Part shown: positions 52,598-61,723 of the stretch, piece by piece
How the letters are laid out: the number at the start of each line of letters is the position of its first letter
Position numbering within the stretch: position 1 is the stretch's first letter
Source of the DNA: Polymorphum gilvum SL003B-26A1
GTDB taxonomy: Bacteria; Pseudomonadota; Alphaproteobacteria; Rhizobiales; Stappiaceae
Direction: 5' to 3'
Length of the DNA stretch: 64,000 bases
Assembly (NCBI RefSeq): GCF_000192745.1
Contig: NC_015259.1
Span: forward strand, 4,355,001 to 4,419,000
The notes under the pieces: generated by a model
Databases searched by the model: none
The model's input: the letters and a program-made list of their open reading frames with translations, nothing else
Told to the model about the DNA's origin: nothing
Position numbers and translations under genes: made by a program

Positions 52598-53455
52598 ATG
52601 AAGATTTGCCGTTTCAACAAGACTCGCGTCGGCCTTGTCGAGGGTGCCGAGGTCGTCGATGTGACCGCCGCGCTTGATCTGCTGCCGCAGGTGCGCTATC
52701 CGCTGCCGCGCCACGACCCCATGATCGCACATCTCGATCTGCTGATGCCGGCCTTTGCCGCGGCATCGCGCAGCGGCGAGCGTCGGAAGCTCTCGGAAGT
52801 ATCGCTCGAATCTCCGGTCGCGAACCCCGGCAAGCTGGTGGCGGCGCCCGTCAACTACGTCAAGCATCTCGAGGAGGCGCGCGAGCAGAAGGAATTGCAC
52901 CAGAACAATGCCGCGCAGATCCGCGTGATCCACGAGACGGGTCTTTTCCTCAAGGCGACAAGCAGCCTGATCGGCCCCTCGGACCCCGTAACGCTGCGCT
53001 TCCCCGACCGCCGCTCCGACCATGAGATCGAGCTGGCGGTGATTATCGGACGCCGCGCGGACCGCGTGTCGGCGCAGCGGGCGCTTGAACATGTGGCCGG
53101 CTATGCGATCGGGCTGGACATGACTGTGCGCGGCGCCGAAGAGCGCAGTATGCGCAAGTCAATCGACACCTATTCCGTGCTTGGCCCCTGGATGGTCACG
53201 GCCGACGAGATCCCGGATCCGTCCCGGCTGGACTTCGAGCTTAAGGTTGATGGTGTCACTCGGCAGAAGGCGAATACCCGCGATCTGGTGCTGAGCGTTC
53301 CGGAGCTGATCGAGATGGCAAGCCGCTTCTATACGCTCGAGGTCGGCGATGTCATCTTCACCGGAACCCCCGAAGGCGTCGGTCAGGTTCTGCCCGGAAA
53401 CCGCCTGCATGCCTGGATAGACAGGATCGGGGCCATGGACGTTCGGATCTGCTGA
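52598..53455 (+). CDS. FAH-family hydrolase (2-oxo-hept-ene-dioate/fumarylpyruvate hydrolase-like)
   Basis: This 285-residue protein has an N-terminal small domain (KICRFNKTRVGLVEGAEVVDV) and the FAH catalytic domain: LVAAPVNYVKHL, FLKATSSLIGP, DHEIELAVIIG (metal ligands) and VIFTGTPEGVGQVLPG. It is a second, longer member of the family in this window (the other at 42306) and may hydrolyse the product of cupin cleavage of a larger or substituted substrate. ATG at 52598; it follows the P450 gene and is the last of the plus-strand upper operon. Confidence 0.87.
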   Translation: MKICRFNKTRVGLVEGAEVVDVTAALDLLPQVRYPLPRHDPMIAHLDLLMPAFAAASRSGERRKLSEVSLESPVANPGKLVAAPVNYVKHLEEAREQKELHQNNAAQIRVIHETGLFLKATSSLIGPSDPVTLRFPDRRSDHEIELAVIIGRRADRVSAQRALEHVAGYAIGLDMTVRGAEERSMRKSIDTYSVLGPWMVTADEIPDPSRLDFELKVDGVTRQKANTRDLVLSVPELIEMASRFYTLEVGDVIFTGTPEGVGQVLPGNRLHAWIDRIGAMDVRIC

Positions 53456-53507
53456 AACCTGGGTCGGCGACCGGAAAGCAATGGAGCCCACCGCCCGCGC
53501 CTGCCGC

Positions 53508-54032
53508 TCAGCCGCTTTCAGGCATCGCCGCGTCGGGAATCGACGACCGCGTGTGCTTGCCGGACTTCTGGACGTAGTTCATCAACTGCGCCACGAACTG
53601 TGCCCCCTCGTCAGGATCGAGTTGATCCAGCAGCAGCGACCGCAGCAGTTCAATCCGGCCTTCGCCCGCGATTGCCAGGGCCATGCCCGCCGCTGTCAGT
53701 TCAAGCAACTTCTGGCGGCCATCCGCCTCGCTTTTCCGGATCAGCAGCAATCCGCGCTTTTCGAGCATGGTGGCCGTCCTGCCGCAGCTCGCCTTGTCCA
53801 CCGCGGCGCGGCGGGCAAGTTCCGTAACCGACAGTCCGGGAAAATTCCGCGCTGTCGCGATCAGGATCCAGGTCACCGGTGTCAGGTGCAGACCTGCCAT
53901 GGCTTCGTCAAAGCAATAAAGAAAGATCTGGTAGATGCGCCGAATCAGGTGGGCGGGATGTTCGGTCAGAACTTTCTGGCGACAGAGCGCATCCTGCGCG
54001 CCCTGGGGATCGGCCATGGCATGGTCTTTCAT
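53508..54032 (-). CDS. MarR-family transcriptional regulator
   Basis: This 174-residue protein has the MarR winged helix: FPGLSVTELARRAAVDKASCGRTATMLEKRGLLLIRKSEADGRQKLLELTAAG, with flanking dimerisation helices. Its family usually represses divergent catabolic operons until a phenolic or aryl-CoA ligand binds. It is divergent from cluster 2 across 360 bases that hold a GCATGC motif and a TTGACG promoter, so regulation of clusters 1 and 2 and the dioxygenase operon is likely. The ATG at 54032 is chosen; the open frame to 54209 is not conserved in appearance. Confidence 0.92.
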   Translation of the reverse strand: MKDHAMADPQGAQDALCRQKVLTEHPAHLIRRIYQIFLYCFDEAMAGLHLTPVTWILIATARNFPGLSVTELARRAAVDKASCGRTATMLEKRGLLLIRKSEADGRQKLLELTAAGMALAIAGEGRIELLRSLLLDQLDPDEGAQFVAQLMNYVQKSGKHTRSSIPDAAMPESG

Positions 54033-54096
54033 TCGCAACGTCCATTGTGTGGGTGAGCCCCTGACCGGCGCCCCCGGGGCGCAGGCCACGACTAGA

Positions 54097-54114
54097 ACTG
54101 TGCACGACTGTGCA
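54097..54114. promoter_or_regulatory. ACTGTGCA direct repeats upstream of the MarR gene
   Basis: ACTGTGCA occurs at 54097-54104 and 54107-54114, exactly 10 bp apart, about one helical turn, 65-82 bases upstream of the MarR start. It may be an autoregulatory or activator site; nothing in the sequence identifies the binding protein. Confidence 0.4.
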
Positions 54115-54214
54115 TGATCACTCGCGGCGCCGCAATGACCGAGGGCGGCAACACCGCCGAACACGGGATCGGCCCAAGGCTTGTGTGCGGCTTGCGCAAT
54201 CGGCTTCATTTGGC

Positions 54215-54262
54215 TTGACGGGCTGGCCCGGGGTCGTTAGAGAATAGTATGCATGCTTGATA
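54215..54262 (+). promoter_or_regulatory. Candidate cluster 2 promoter and GCATGC operator
   Basis: TTGACG (54215-54220), a 17-base spacer and TAGAGA (54238-54243) form a sigma-70-like promoter; AGTATGCATGCTTGAT follows (GCATGC at 54251-54256). A repressor bound there would cover the start of transcription. The arrangement is repeated before cluster 1 on the minus strand. Confidence 0.65.
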
Positions 54263-54392
54263 AAGTCGCCGGTTGACCGGGCGCAGTGGCACAGCAGTCA
54301 AGGGCCTGGTTGGCAACATGCGTGCGGAGAAGGCGGGTGGGGGCCCTGGTGGGCCCGGCCGGTTCCGTGTCGATCTTGGGAGGGATTCTTAG

Positions 54393-54716
54393 GTGGCCAT
54401 CAATCTGGTTTTTATCGACTCGACCGGCGAACGGCGCGAGATCTCTGCCGCGGAAGGGCGGACTTTGATGGAAGCCGCGTGCCTGGCCGGGATTCCCGGC
54501 ATCGACGCGGATTGCGGCGGGGCCTGTGCCTGCGCCACTTGTCAGGTCTATGTCGATGCCGAGTGGCAGTCCCGTCTGCCTCCCGTCGGCAACCCCGAGG
54601 CGAACATGCTGAACTTTGCGGCCAACCGGCGCGAAAACAGCCGCCTCGCCTGCCAGATCAGGCTGACCGCCGAGATGGATGGTCTTATCGTGTCCACCCC
54701 CGAGTTCCAGTTCTGA
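54393..54716 (+). CDS. [2Fe-2S] ferredoxin, putidaredoxin/adrenodoxin type, cluster 2
   Basis: This 107-residue ferredoxin has ligands in DADCGGACACATC (C-x5-C-x2-C) and SRLACQIR. It opens the intact cluster 2 operon. The start is GTG at 54393 with GGGAGGG upstream, where the cluster 1 copy has ATG. The likely partners are the reductase at 58494 and either the P450 at 51239 or other oxygenases. Confidence 0.93.
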   Translation: MAINLVFIDSTGERREISAAEGRTLMEAACLAGIPGIDADCGGACACATCQVYVDAEWQSRLPPVGNPEANMLNFAANRRENSRLACQIRLTAEMDGLIVSTPEFQF

Positions 54717-54766
54717 AATCGCTGAGGGATGCCCGCCCTCGCGCGGGCCGCTAGTGGAGGAGCCGA

Positions 54767-55825
54767 ATGTCGCTTATCGAAAAGCCGGTGGAAACGCCGG
54801 AGCGTCGCGAATTCTACGAAAAGATCGACAGTTCTTCGTATACCGCGCTGTGGACGGTTCTGTCAGACATCATCACGCCGGAGCCGCGCAGCACCTGTCA
54901 GTCGCATCTCTGGCATTTCGACGAGGCCAAGGCCTATCTTCTGGAGGCGGGCAATCTCATCACCGCCAAGGAGGCCGAGCGGCGTGTGCTCGTGCTCGAA
55001 AACCCCGGCCTGCGCGGTCAGTCCCGCATCACCACCTCCCTTTATGCCGGGCTTCAGATCGTCATGCCGGGAGAGGTCGCCCCGGCGCACCGCCACAGCC
55101 AGTCTGCCCTGCGCTTCGTGATGGACGGGTCGGGGGCGCACACTTCGGTGGACGGCGAGCGCACGATCATGCAGTTCGGTGATTTCGTGATCACGCCGCC
55201 GGGCGCTTGGCACGATCACGGCAACGATTCCGATCAGCCGATGGTCTGGCTTGACGGGCTGGACATCCCGATCGTGTCGGTCTTCGATGCGTCTTTCGCG
55301 GAAGAGCATCACGAGGACCAGCAGCCGATCACCCGCCAGGTCGAAGACAGTTCCTGGCGCTTCGGCGCGAACATGCTGCCGGTCGATTACGAGCGGACCC
55401 GGCTTTCGTCGCCGATCTTCAACTATCCTTACGAAAGGTCGCGCGAAGCGCTCGCCCATCTCGAAAGGCAGGGTGAACTGGATCCGTGCCACGGCATCAA
55501 GATGCGCTATGTCAATCCCGTCGATGGCGGCTGGGCAATGCCGACGATCTCGCCCTGTCTTCAGCTTCTGCCTCGGGGATTCAAGTCCCAGAGGTATCGC
55601 TCGACCGATGCCACCGTTTTCGTCGTCACCGAAGGGAGGGGGCGCAGCACGATTGCCGGAAAGACCTACGAATGGGGTCCGAGGGACATCTTCGTGGTGC
55701 CCAGCTGGAAAGCAGTCACCCATGAGGCCGACAGCGATGCCGTGCTGTTTTCCTATTCCGACCGCGTCTGCCAGGAGAAACTCGGGCTGTGGCGGGAAGA
55801 TCGCGGAAACGCGATTCCGCTCTGA
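54767..55825 (+). CDS. Gentisate 1,2-dioxygenase-like bicupin (gentisate/salicylate/1-hydroxy-2-naphthoate type)
   Basis: The 352-residue protein has two cupin domains. The active Fe(II) site is in the first: H108 and H110 ([14 protein letters not shown]) and H149 ([11 protein letters not shown]). The second cupin ([32 protein letters not shown]) lacks a full metal set, as usual. Length matches gentisate dioxygenases of the NagI group, some of whose relatives cleave salicylate or 1-hydroxy-2-naphthoate directly, so substrate remains open. It is the intact counterpart of the frameshifted gene at 32037. Confidence 0.9.
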   Translation: MSLIEKPVETPERREFYEKIDSSSYTALWTVLSDIITPEPRSTCQSHLWHFDEAKAYLLEAGNLITAKEAERRVLVLENPGLRGQSRITTSLYAGLQIVMPGEVAPAHRHSQSALRFVMDGSGAHTSVDGERTIMQFGDFVITPPGAWHDHGNDSDQPMVWLDGLDIPIVSVFDASFAEEHHEDQQPITRQVEDSSWRFGANMLPVDYERTRLSSPIFNYPYERSREALAHLERQGELDPCHGIKMRYVNPVDGGWAMPTISPCLQLLPRGFKSQRYRSTDATVFVVTEGRGRSTIAGKTYEWGPRDIFVVPSWKAVTHEADSDAVLFSYSDRVCQEKLGLWREDRGNAIPL

Positions 55826-55896
55826 ACATCGGGCATCGTCCTGCCGCGATTGCGGCAGGGGTCGCCGCAGGCAAAATTCCCACAGGAAAAGACGCA

Positions 55897-56892
55897 ATGA
55901 CACGAAAACTTCTGACCGTGGATGATGTGAACGGCTGCTGGGCGATCATGCCCACGCCGTCCAAACCCGGTGCATCCGATCCGAACGCCGTCGATACGGT
56001 CGATCTGGAAGAAACCGCGCGCGCGGCCGAAGCTCTGGTTGCCGCAGGCGTGGATGGCATCCTGTCGCTTGGCACCTTCGGCGAGGCCGCGACCACGACC
56101 TGGGAAGAAAAACAGGCGTTCATGCGCACCTTGGTCGAGACGGTTCGCGGGCGTGTGCCGGTCTTCGGCGGCACCACATCACTCAACACCCGCGATACGA
56201 TCCGCATGACCCGCGCCGCACGCGAAATCGGCGTCGATGGTGTCATGCTGGGCTTGCCGATGTGGGTGCAGCCCGATCTGGCGACAGCCGTCCAGTTCTT
56301 CCGCGACGTTGCATCGGCCTGTCCCGACGTGGCGATCTGCGCCTATGCCAACCCGGAGGCCTTCAAGTTCGAGTTTCCCCGCGCCTTCTGGGCGCAGATC
56401 GCGGATATTCCGCAGATCGTCTCGGCAAAGTATATCCATACCGCGGGCCTCTATGCCGACCTGAACCTGACCAAGCGCAGGATCCGGCTGATGCCGCTGG
56501 ACGTGGATTACTATGCCGCAGCGCGGATCGACCCGGATGCGTGCACGGCCTTCTGGACCAGCGGCGCCGTCTGCGGACCGGCCCCTGCGATCCAGTTGCG
56601 CGATCTCGTGTCGAAGGCCAAGAAAACCGGCGACTGGACCGGCGCGAAAAAGCTGACCGACCGGATCGGCCAGACCTATCGCACTCTGTTCCCGAACGGT
56701 TCGTTCAAGGATTTTTCGGTGTATAACATCGGCATCGAAAAGGCCCGCATGGACGCGGCCGGGTGGATGAAGGCGGGTCCCTGCCGCGCGCCCTATTCCC
56801 TGGTCCCCGAGCCCTATCTTGAGGGAGCCCGCGAATCCGGTCGGCAATGGGCGAAACTCGCCGCCGAGCTTGCGACGGAGCGGGCGGAATGA
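55897..56892 (+). CDS. nahE: trans-o-Hydroxybenzylidenepyruvate hydratase-aldolase (NahE type), cluster 2
   Basis: This 331-residue DHDPS-fold aldolase has Schiff-base K178 (VSAKYIH), Y150 ([14 protein letters not shown]) and [13 protein letters not shown]. It cleaves the isomerised ring-opening product to pyruvate and an o-hydroxyaryl aldehyde, the substrate of the aldehyde dehydrogenase at 49606. ATG at 55897 with AGGAAAAG upstream. The stop overlaps the nahD start (ATGA). Same length as the copy at 30967. Confidence 0.93.
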   Translation: MTRKLLTVDDVNGCWAIMPTPSKPGASDPNAVDTVDLEETARAAEALVAAGVDGILSLGTFGEAATTTWEEKQAFMRTLVETVRGRVPVFGGTTSLNTRDTIRMTRAAREIGVDGVMLGLPMWVQPDLATAVQFFRDVASACPDVAICAYANPEAFKFEFPRAFWAQIADIPQIVSAKYIHTAGLYADLNLTKRRIRLMPLDVDYYAAARIDPDACTAFWTSGAVCGPAPAIQLRDLVSKAKKTGDWTGAKKLTDRIGQTYRTLFPNGSFKDFSVYNIGIEKARMDAAGWMKAGPCRAPYSLVPEPYLEGARESGRQWAKLAAELATERAE

Positions 56893-57485
56893 CAGCGCGC
56901 GCGCTGGACTTCTATTTCGACTTCATGAGCCCCTTTGCCTATCTGGCCTTCCAGAAGGTGCCGACGCTCTGCCGGGAATACGGGCTGGAGTTTCGTCCGC
57001 ATGTGGCGAACCTGCCCCGGCTGAAGCTGCTGGCGGGCAATACCGGTCCGGCCAATGTGACCATTCCGCTGAAGCTCCGCTATCTTCGCAAGGATCTCGA
57101 TCGCTGGGCGGCACTCTATGGCGTGCCCCTTGTATTCCCGAAATCGCTTGCGTCAGAGACCCTGAACAAGGCCTTTCTCCATGCGGCAGACCATGGCGCG
57201 GGCGAGGCCTTCATCAAGGCCGCGTGGGACCGGGTCTGGGGGGAAGGTGCCGATCCGGCCGATCCGTCGCTTCTGGCAGGGCTTGCTCGGCAGTTCGGTT
57301 GGAATGAAGACTCCCTGGCGGCCTGGGTCGCATCCGAACAGGCGGAAGCCCGTTACGAGGCCGGGACACGGGCCGCGCATGAGGCCGGTGTCTTCGGAAT
57401 GCCCACGATGATCGTGGGCGACGAGATGTGGTGGGGCAACGATCGCCTCGCCTTCATGGAAAAATCGCTCCAGTCGGGGCTTTGA
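56889..57485 (+). CDS. nahD: 2-Hydroxychromene-2-carboxylate isomerase (NahD type), cluster 2
   Basis: This 198-residue DsbA/kappa-GST-fold protein has the catalytic Ser14 in [13 protein letters not shown] and [21 protein letters not shown] at the C-terminus. Glutathione-dependent isomerisation of 2-hydroxychromene-2-carboxylate precedes the NahE step. Translation is coupled to nahE. The same order nahE-nahD occurs in cluster 1. Confidence 0.93.
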   Translation: MTARALDFYFDFMSPFAYLAFQKVPTLCREYGLEFRPHVANLPRLKLLAGNTGPANVTIPLKLRYLRKDLDRWAALYGVPLVFPKSLASETLNKAFLHAADHGAGEAFIKAAWDRVWGEGADPADPSLLAGLARQFGWNEDSLAAWVASEQAEARYEAGTRAAHEAGVFGMPTMIVGDEMWWGNDRLAFMEKSLQSGL

Positions 57486-57518
57486 ACGAGACCGGCTCTG
57501 GCCGGAGGGAGGAATTCT

Positions 57519-58424
57519 ATGGCTCTTCAAAAACTGTCTCATGCGCGGTTGCGCGTCAGGAATCTCGATGCATCGGTGCAGTTCCACACCGAAGTTCTCG
57601 GGTTGGAGGAAGTCGCCCGGCAGGACGGCGTCGTGTATCTGACTTGCGGCACCGACGGAACCTTCGATGTTGCCGTGACCGAGGGCGGGTCGGGCGTCAT
57701 CAGCTTTGCCATCGCGGCGGATGACGATGAGGATCTCAGACACTACAAGAAGCGCGTGTCCGAGGCCGGTGTGGAGGTGCGTGAAATGACCGCGCCCGAT
57801 CCGGGCGTTGAAAAGATCATCGAATTCGATCTGCCGCCGCAGAACCAGAAGATGCAGATCGCTCTGCTCGATGCCTCGGCGCGCAAGCACTATTACAACC
57901 CTGCCGCGCGCGTTCGCAACCGTCTGTCGGCGCTGGCACCGGTGGATCTCGATCACATCACGCTCCGCGTCGGGCCCGATGCGACGCAGACGATCGAGTT
58001 CCTCACCAAGCATGTCGATTTCTACGCATCCGACATCGTCGAGTTTCCCGGCGGTCAGGGACGGCTCGCCGCCTGGCTCCATGTCGGTGACTTCCACCAT
58101 GACGTGGCAATGTTTGCCGGCGCGCCGCACGAAACGCTCGACCATCTCGCCTGGACGATCCCGAACTTCGAGTTCATGAAGCTCATGCTCGACCAGGTCG
58201 CCCGCGGTGGCGTCATGACCGAGGCCGGACCGGGGCGGCATGGCGTCGGCTCGAACCTCTATTCCTACTTCTTCACGCCGGACGGCAACCGTTACGAATT
58301 GTCCGGCGAGATGCCGCGTTGCGTGGATCGCAAGGCTCCGCCCTTCATCTGGCGCGCGGATCAGCCCGGCATCTTCAGTTCGTGGGGCGCGCCGTTCCCC
58401 GAAAGCTTCAAGATCGGCTCCTGA
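57519..58424 (+). CDS. Type I extradiol ring-cleavage dioxygenase (VOC family), cluster 2
   Basis: This 301-residue protein has Fe(II) ligands H146 (LDHITLRV), H209 (ETLDHLAW) and E260 (GNRYELSGE) in the C-terminal domain, and an N-terminal structural VOC domain. Probable substrate is 1,2-dihydroxynaphthalene or a larger diol made by the SDR at 48617. ATG at 57519 follows GGAGG. Same length as its paralogue at 29432; the two may differ in ring-size preference. Confidence 0.92.
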   Translation: MALQKLSHARLRVRNLDASVQFHTEVLGLEEVARQDGVVYLTCGTDGTFDVAVTEGGSGVISFAIAADDDEDLRHYKKRVSEAGVEVREMTAPDPGVEKIIEFDLPPQNQKMQIALLDASARKHYYNPAARVRNRLSALAPVDLDHITLRVGPDATQTIEFLTKHVDFYASDIVEFPGGQGRLAAWLHVGDFHHDVAMFAGAPHETLDHLAWTIPNFEFMKLMLDQVARGGVMTEAGPGRHGVGSNLYSYFFTPDGNRYELSGEMPRCVDRKAPPFIWRADQPGIFSSWGAPFPESFKIGS

Positions 58425-58493
58425 TCCGGGGCAGGAACATCGGCGCGGAGGGGGTCCGCGCCGACCGATTTTCGTGCGATGGGGAGGATCGCC

Positions 58494-59699
58494 ATGAAGC
58501 AGGTTGTAATCGTCGGCGGTGGCCAGGCCGCCGCATCGGCAGCCAGGACGTTGCGGAGCGAGGGGTTCGACGGCGGGGTCGTCATCCTGTCGGACGAGGT
58601 CTATTACCCCTATGAGAGACCGCCGCTGTCCAAGGCGGTGCTTCAGGGGACAGCGGACGCAGTCAGCACCTGCCTGCTAAGCGAGGATGACGCGCGGAGC
58701 CACAACATTGACGTGCGGCTCGGCCAGCGCGTGGAAGCCATCGACCGTGGCAACCGGACCGTAAAGCTCGGCTCCGGCGGGATCCTGCACTATGACAGTC
58801 TGCTGATCGCGACCGGCAGCCGGGCCCGCAGGCTTGAAGGGGACTTCGCCGACAAGCGCAACGTCTTCTACCTCCGCAGTCTCGACGATGCCGCGGCGCT
58901 GCGGGCCGCGATGGCACCCGACCGGCATATGCTGTCGATCGGTGCGGGCTGGATCGGCCTCGAAGTGGCTGCCACCGCGCGCAAGATGGGGATGCAGGCG
59001 ACGGTGGTGGAACTTGCCGATCGTCTCTGCGCCCGCAGCCTGCCCGCAGATGCCGGCGCCGCGCTGGCCGAGGTGCACCGCGGGCACGGCACGGTCATCC
59101 ATCTGAACACCGTGATCGAGAGCGTCGGCGGCCAGGATCGGATCGAGTCCGTTACCCTGTCGAACGGCAAGACCCTTGCGGTGGACATGGTCGTTGTCGG
59201 GATTGGCGCGATCGCCAATGATGTGCTTGGCCGCGAAGCGGGGCTTGAAACCGCCAACGGAATCGTCGTGGACGAGTTCCTTCGCACATCCGATCCGAAC
59301 GTTTTCGCTGCCGGCGACGTGGCGGCGATGCGTATGGGCGATGGTCGTCTTGTGCGCATGGAGTCCTGGGCCAATGCGCAAGACCAGGCTGCCATGGCGG
59401 CGCGGAATATCCTGGGCAGGAACGTGCCCTATGTCGTCAACACCTGGTTCTGGTCCGACCAGTATGATCTGAACATCCAGATGATCGGCGACATTCAGCC
59501 CGAAGGTGGCAGTGTGCTTGTGCGGAGGGGCGAGGGAAGGGCCTTTACGCGCTTTTCGGTGGTCGATGGGCGTCTGGTCGGCGCCATCTGCTTCGGCACG
59601 CCGCGCGACATGGCGATCATCCGTCGGCTGATGTCGAAGGGCTATGTCGTGACAGACGACGCGCTGGTGACGGCGCCGGACCTTCGGAAGCTTCTGTAG
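58494..59699 (+). CDS. FAD-dependent ferredoxin reductase, cluster 2
   Basis: The 401-residue reductase shows VVIVGGGQAAASAARTLR, ATGSRARRLEG, SIGAGWIGLEVAATARKMG and FAAGDVAAMR, the FAD-NAD-FAD order of BphA4/putidaredoxin reductases. It is the likely reductase for the putidaredoxin-type ferredoxins and, as no other reductase lies in the dioxygenase operon, for the Rieske ferredoxin as well. ATG at 58494; an upstream in-frame start at 58479 is less likely. Confidence 0.93.
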   Translation: MKQVVIVGGGQAAASAARTLRSEGFDGGVVILSDEVYYPYERPPLSKAVLQGTADAVSTCLLSEDDARSHNIDVRLGQRVEAIDRGNRTVKLGSGGILHYDSLLIATGSRARRLEGDFADKRNVFYLRSLDDAAALRAAMAPDRHMLSIGAGWIGLEVAATARKMGMQATVVELADRLCARSLPADAGAALAEVHRGHGTVIHLNTVIESVGGQDRIESVTLSNGKTLAVDMVVVGIGAIANDVLGREAGLETANGIVVDEFLRTSDPNVFAAGDVAAMRMGDGRLVRMESWANAQDQAAMAARNILGRNVPYVVNTWFWSDQYDLNIQMIGDIQPEGGSVLVRRGEGRAFTRFSVVDGRLVGAICFGTPRDMAIIRRLMSKGYVVTDDALVTAPDLRKLL

Positions 59700-59761
59700 G
59701 ACCCCGGGTCCTGCGGATCACAAGAACTCAACAAAGACTTGGCACATCAGGGAGGAAACGT

Positions 59762-60418
59762 ATGCGCCATTTTGCAGCGATCGGAGGCGTGTGTCTTTCA
59801 ATGTCGATCGGTATTCCCGCTGTGGCTCAGGATGCGGGTCATCGCGGCTGGTATTTCCGCGGCGGTCCGGTCGGAGTGTTTTTCAGCCCCGGCGTGGATC
59901 TTTCGATCGCCGGCGCGACGGTTCCAGGCGCGGATGTTTCGGTTGACGACAACTATTCGCTTACCTTCGATATCGGCTACCGGTTCAACGAGCGGCTTTC
60001 CGGCAGCTTCACCTTCGGCGTTCCGCCCACGGCAGAGATCCGTGGCGCCGGTTCCGTTGCCGGTGCCTATCTGGGCGACGTGACCTATGCCCCGGCCGTT
60101 CTGGCGCTCCAGTATCGAATTCCGACGGGAAATCCGAAGTTCGAGCCCTATGTCGGGGCCGGCGTCAACCATACCATCATTCTCGACGAGGACGGGCGCG
60201 ACGTCGCCAACTTCAAGGTCGATAACGGTTGGGGTGCGGTGCTTCAGGTCGGTTTCGAGAGCATGATAAACGAGAAGATGGGCATCTATTTCGATGTCAA
60301 GAAGATCTGGCTCGAAACCGATGTCGGCGGCACGTTCGGGGTTGGCGGGCCGCCGGCGGCCGGCCAGGCGACCCTCGACCCCCTTCTGGTCGGGGCCGGT
60401 CTGGTCTGGCGCTTCTGA
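59762..60418 (+). CDS. OmpW-family outer membrane porin, cluster 2
   Basis: This 218-residue protein has a signal peptide (MRHFAAIGGVCLSMSIGIPAVAQ), beta-barrel strands and a terminal Phe (GAGLVWRF). FEPYVGAGVNHT and YFDVKKIWLETD match the cluster 1 copy. It would let hydrophobic arenes cross the outer membrane; this is inferred from the family and operon. ATG at 59762 with GGGAGG upstream. Last gene shared by the two clusters. Confidence 0.92.
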   Translation: MRHFAAIGGVCLSMSIGIPAVAQDAGHRGWYFRGGPVGVFFSPGVDLSIAGATVPGADVSVDDNYSLTFDIGYRFNERLSGSFTFGVPPTAEIRGAGSVAGAYLGDVTYAPAVLALQYRIPTGNPKFEPYVGAGVNHTIILDEDGRDVANFKVDNGWGAVLQVGFESMINEKMGIYFDVKKIWLETDVGGTFGVGGPPAAGQATLDPLLVGAGLVWRF

Positions 60419-60476
60419 CCAGCGGATCTTGAGCCCTTGAACCGTCAACCCACCTGCAAAAGCGAGAAGTCGAATC

Positions 60477-61076
60477 ATGGAACTCTACTATATCCCTGCG
60501 GCCTGTTCGTTGGCCGCCCATATCGCCAGCCTCGAGGCCGGCCTGCCGACGACTTTCCGGAGGGTCGAGATGAGCCCGACCGGAAACACGGTTGACGGCG
60601 CGGATTACACCGAGATCAACCCGCTCGGACTGGTGCCGACGCTGGTCGATGGTGACCGGAAGATCTCGGAAGCCGCAGTCGTGCTTCAGTATATCGCCGA
60701 CATGGCGGAGGGACGCCTCGGTGATGTCACCGGACCGGGGCGCTGGAAGCTGCTCGAGATGCTGAATTTCCTCGCGACCGAGATTCACAAGTCGATCGGG
60801 CCGCTGTTTCGCCCGGACCTGCCCGGCGAAGCCCGGCCCTTTTTCGAGAAACTGGTTTCCAGTCGGCTGACCGCGGCCCAGGACCGCATCGAAAGCTCTG
60901 GCTACCTCGTTGGAGATGGCTTCACGATCGCCGATGCCTATTTCTTCACGCTGCTCGGCTGGTGCAATTTCCTGAAGATGGACATGTCGCCTTGGCCGAA
61001 GCTGGGCGAATACGCACAGCGCATCGGCAGCCGCCCCGCAGTTCAGCAGGCGCTCAAGGAAGAAGGCCTGGCCTGA
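60477..61076 (+). CDS. Glutathione S-transferase (BphK-like beta class)
   Basis: The 199-residue GST begins MELYYIPAACSLAAHIASLEAG, the beta-class pattern with the catalytic Cys10 region, and has ISEAAVVLQYIAD (glutathione site) and a helical C-terminal domain (DGFTIADAYFFTLLGW). Such GSTs occur at the ends of biphenyl and PAH clusters (BphK, PhnC-type) and may detoxify ring-cleavage or halogenated by-products. No copy of it is present in cluster 1. ATG at 60477. Confidence 0.9.
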   Translation: MELYYIPAACSLAAHIASLEAGLPTTFRRVEMSPTGNTVDGADYTEINPLGLVPTLVDGDRKISEAAVVLQYIADMAEGRLGDVTGPGRWKLLEMLNFLATEIHKSIGPLFRPDLPGEARPFFEKLVSSRLTAAQDRIESSGYLVGDGFTIADAYFFTLLGWCNFLKMDMSPWPKLGEYAQRIGSRPAVQQALKEEGLA

Positions 61077-61237
61077 ATGCGGCTTTACACCGCCATTTGC
61101 GGATAAGGGTCAGGATGCGTTGATTTGGCGCGCTACGTGATTCACTGCCCCGAAGCGGGGCGGTGACATGTGCGATCTTTGCTGGCCGAACAGCGAACAG
61201 ACGGGCACGGAGCTGCGGCCTCGGTGTCGGGCGTGCC
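61077..61237. other. Junction between the catabolic island and prophage remnant
   Basis: These 161 bases contain a GCCCCG-AAG-CGGGGC hairpin (61147-61161) that may end the cluster 2 transcript, but no gene. The sequence then passes abruptly into a phage portal fragment, marking a recombination boundary. Confidence 0.45.
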
Positions 61238-61645
61238 GGGGGCAGCCCCAGCGAGGCCGAGACCGCCAGCAACGTGCGGTACTGGAACGCCTCGTAGCCG
61301 CCGCCGACATCCGCCGGGGACGAGAACTTCACGTCCTCGCCGGGCAGCAGCACCTGCAGCGTGCCGGGCTCGAGGCTGGCGATGGCCGCGCCGTCGGCCT
61401 CAGACTCCTCCGTGCCCATCATCGGCTCTTCCGGCGCGGTCTTGGTGATGAAGCCCGCGAACATCGCCGCGGTCTTCTTTCGGTCGAGCTCGGCGTCGTC
61501 GTACTGGTCGAGCAGGAACAGCCGCACCATCGCCGGCGCGATATGCGGCAGCCCCCGGATCTGGCCCGCGTCGATGGGGCGATAGATGTGCAGCACGTCC
61601 GCCGCCGGCACGCGCACCGTCGTAAGCGCGACGCCGACCACCTCC
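61238..61645 (-). pseudogene. Lambda-type phage portal gene fragment
   Basis: About 136 codons match the middle of the portal protein at 1485: TVRVPAADVLHIYRPIDAGQIRG, FLLDQYDDAELDRKK, then LLPGEDVKFSSPADVGGGYEAFQYRTLLAVSASLGLP. Both ends are missing, one lost at the IS66 element and one at the junction with the catabolic island. The residues differ enough from the first portal that this is a second phage, not a copy of the same gene. Confidence 0.88.
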
Positions 61646-61723
61646 TGCCATTTCTGAGCTGATCCGGCCATTCTGCGCGCATGTGCGTGACGGAGGGTTT
61701 GGATATTGGAAAGAGACGGCAAA

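Noticed and set aside
27371-60418. Recent inverted duplication of one catabolic cluster
   Set aside because: The copies differ at about a quarter of ferredoxin residues and at start codons, so they are not a recent duplication or an assembly artefact.
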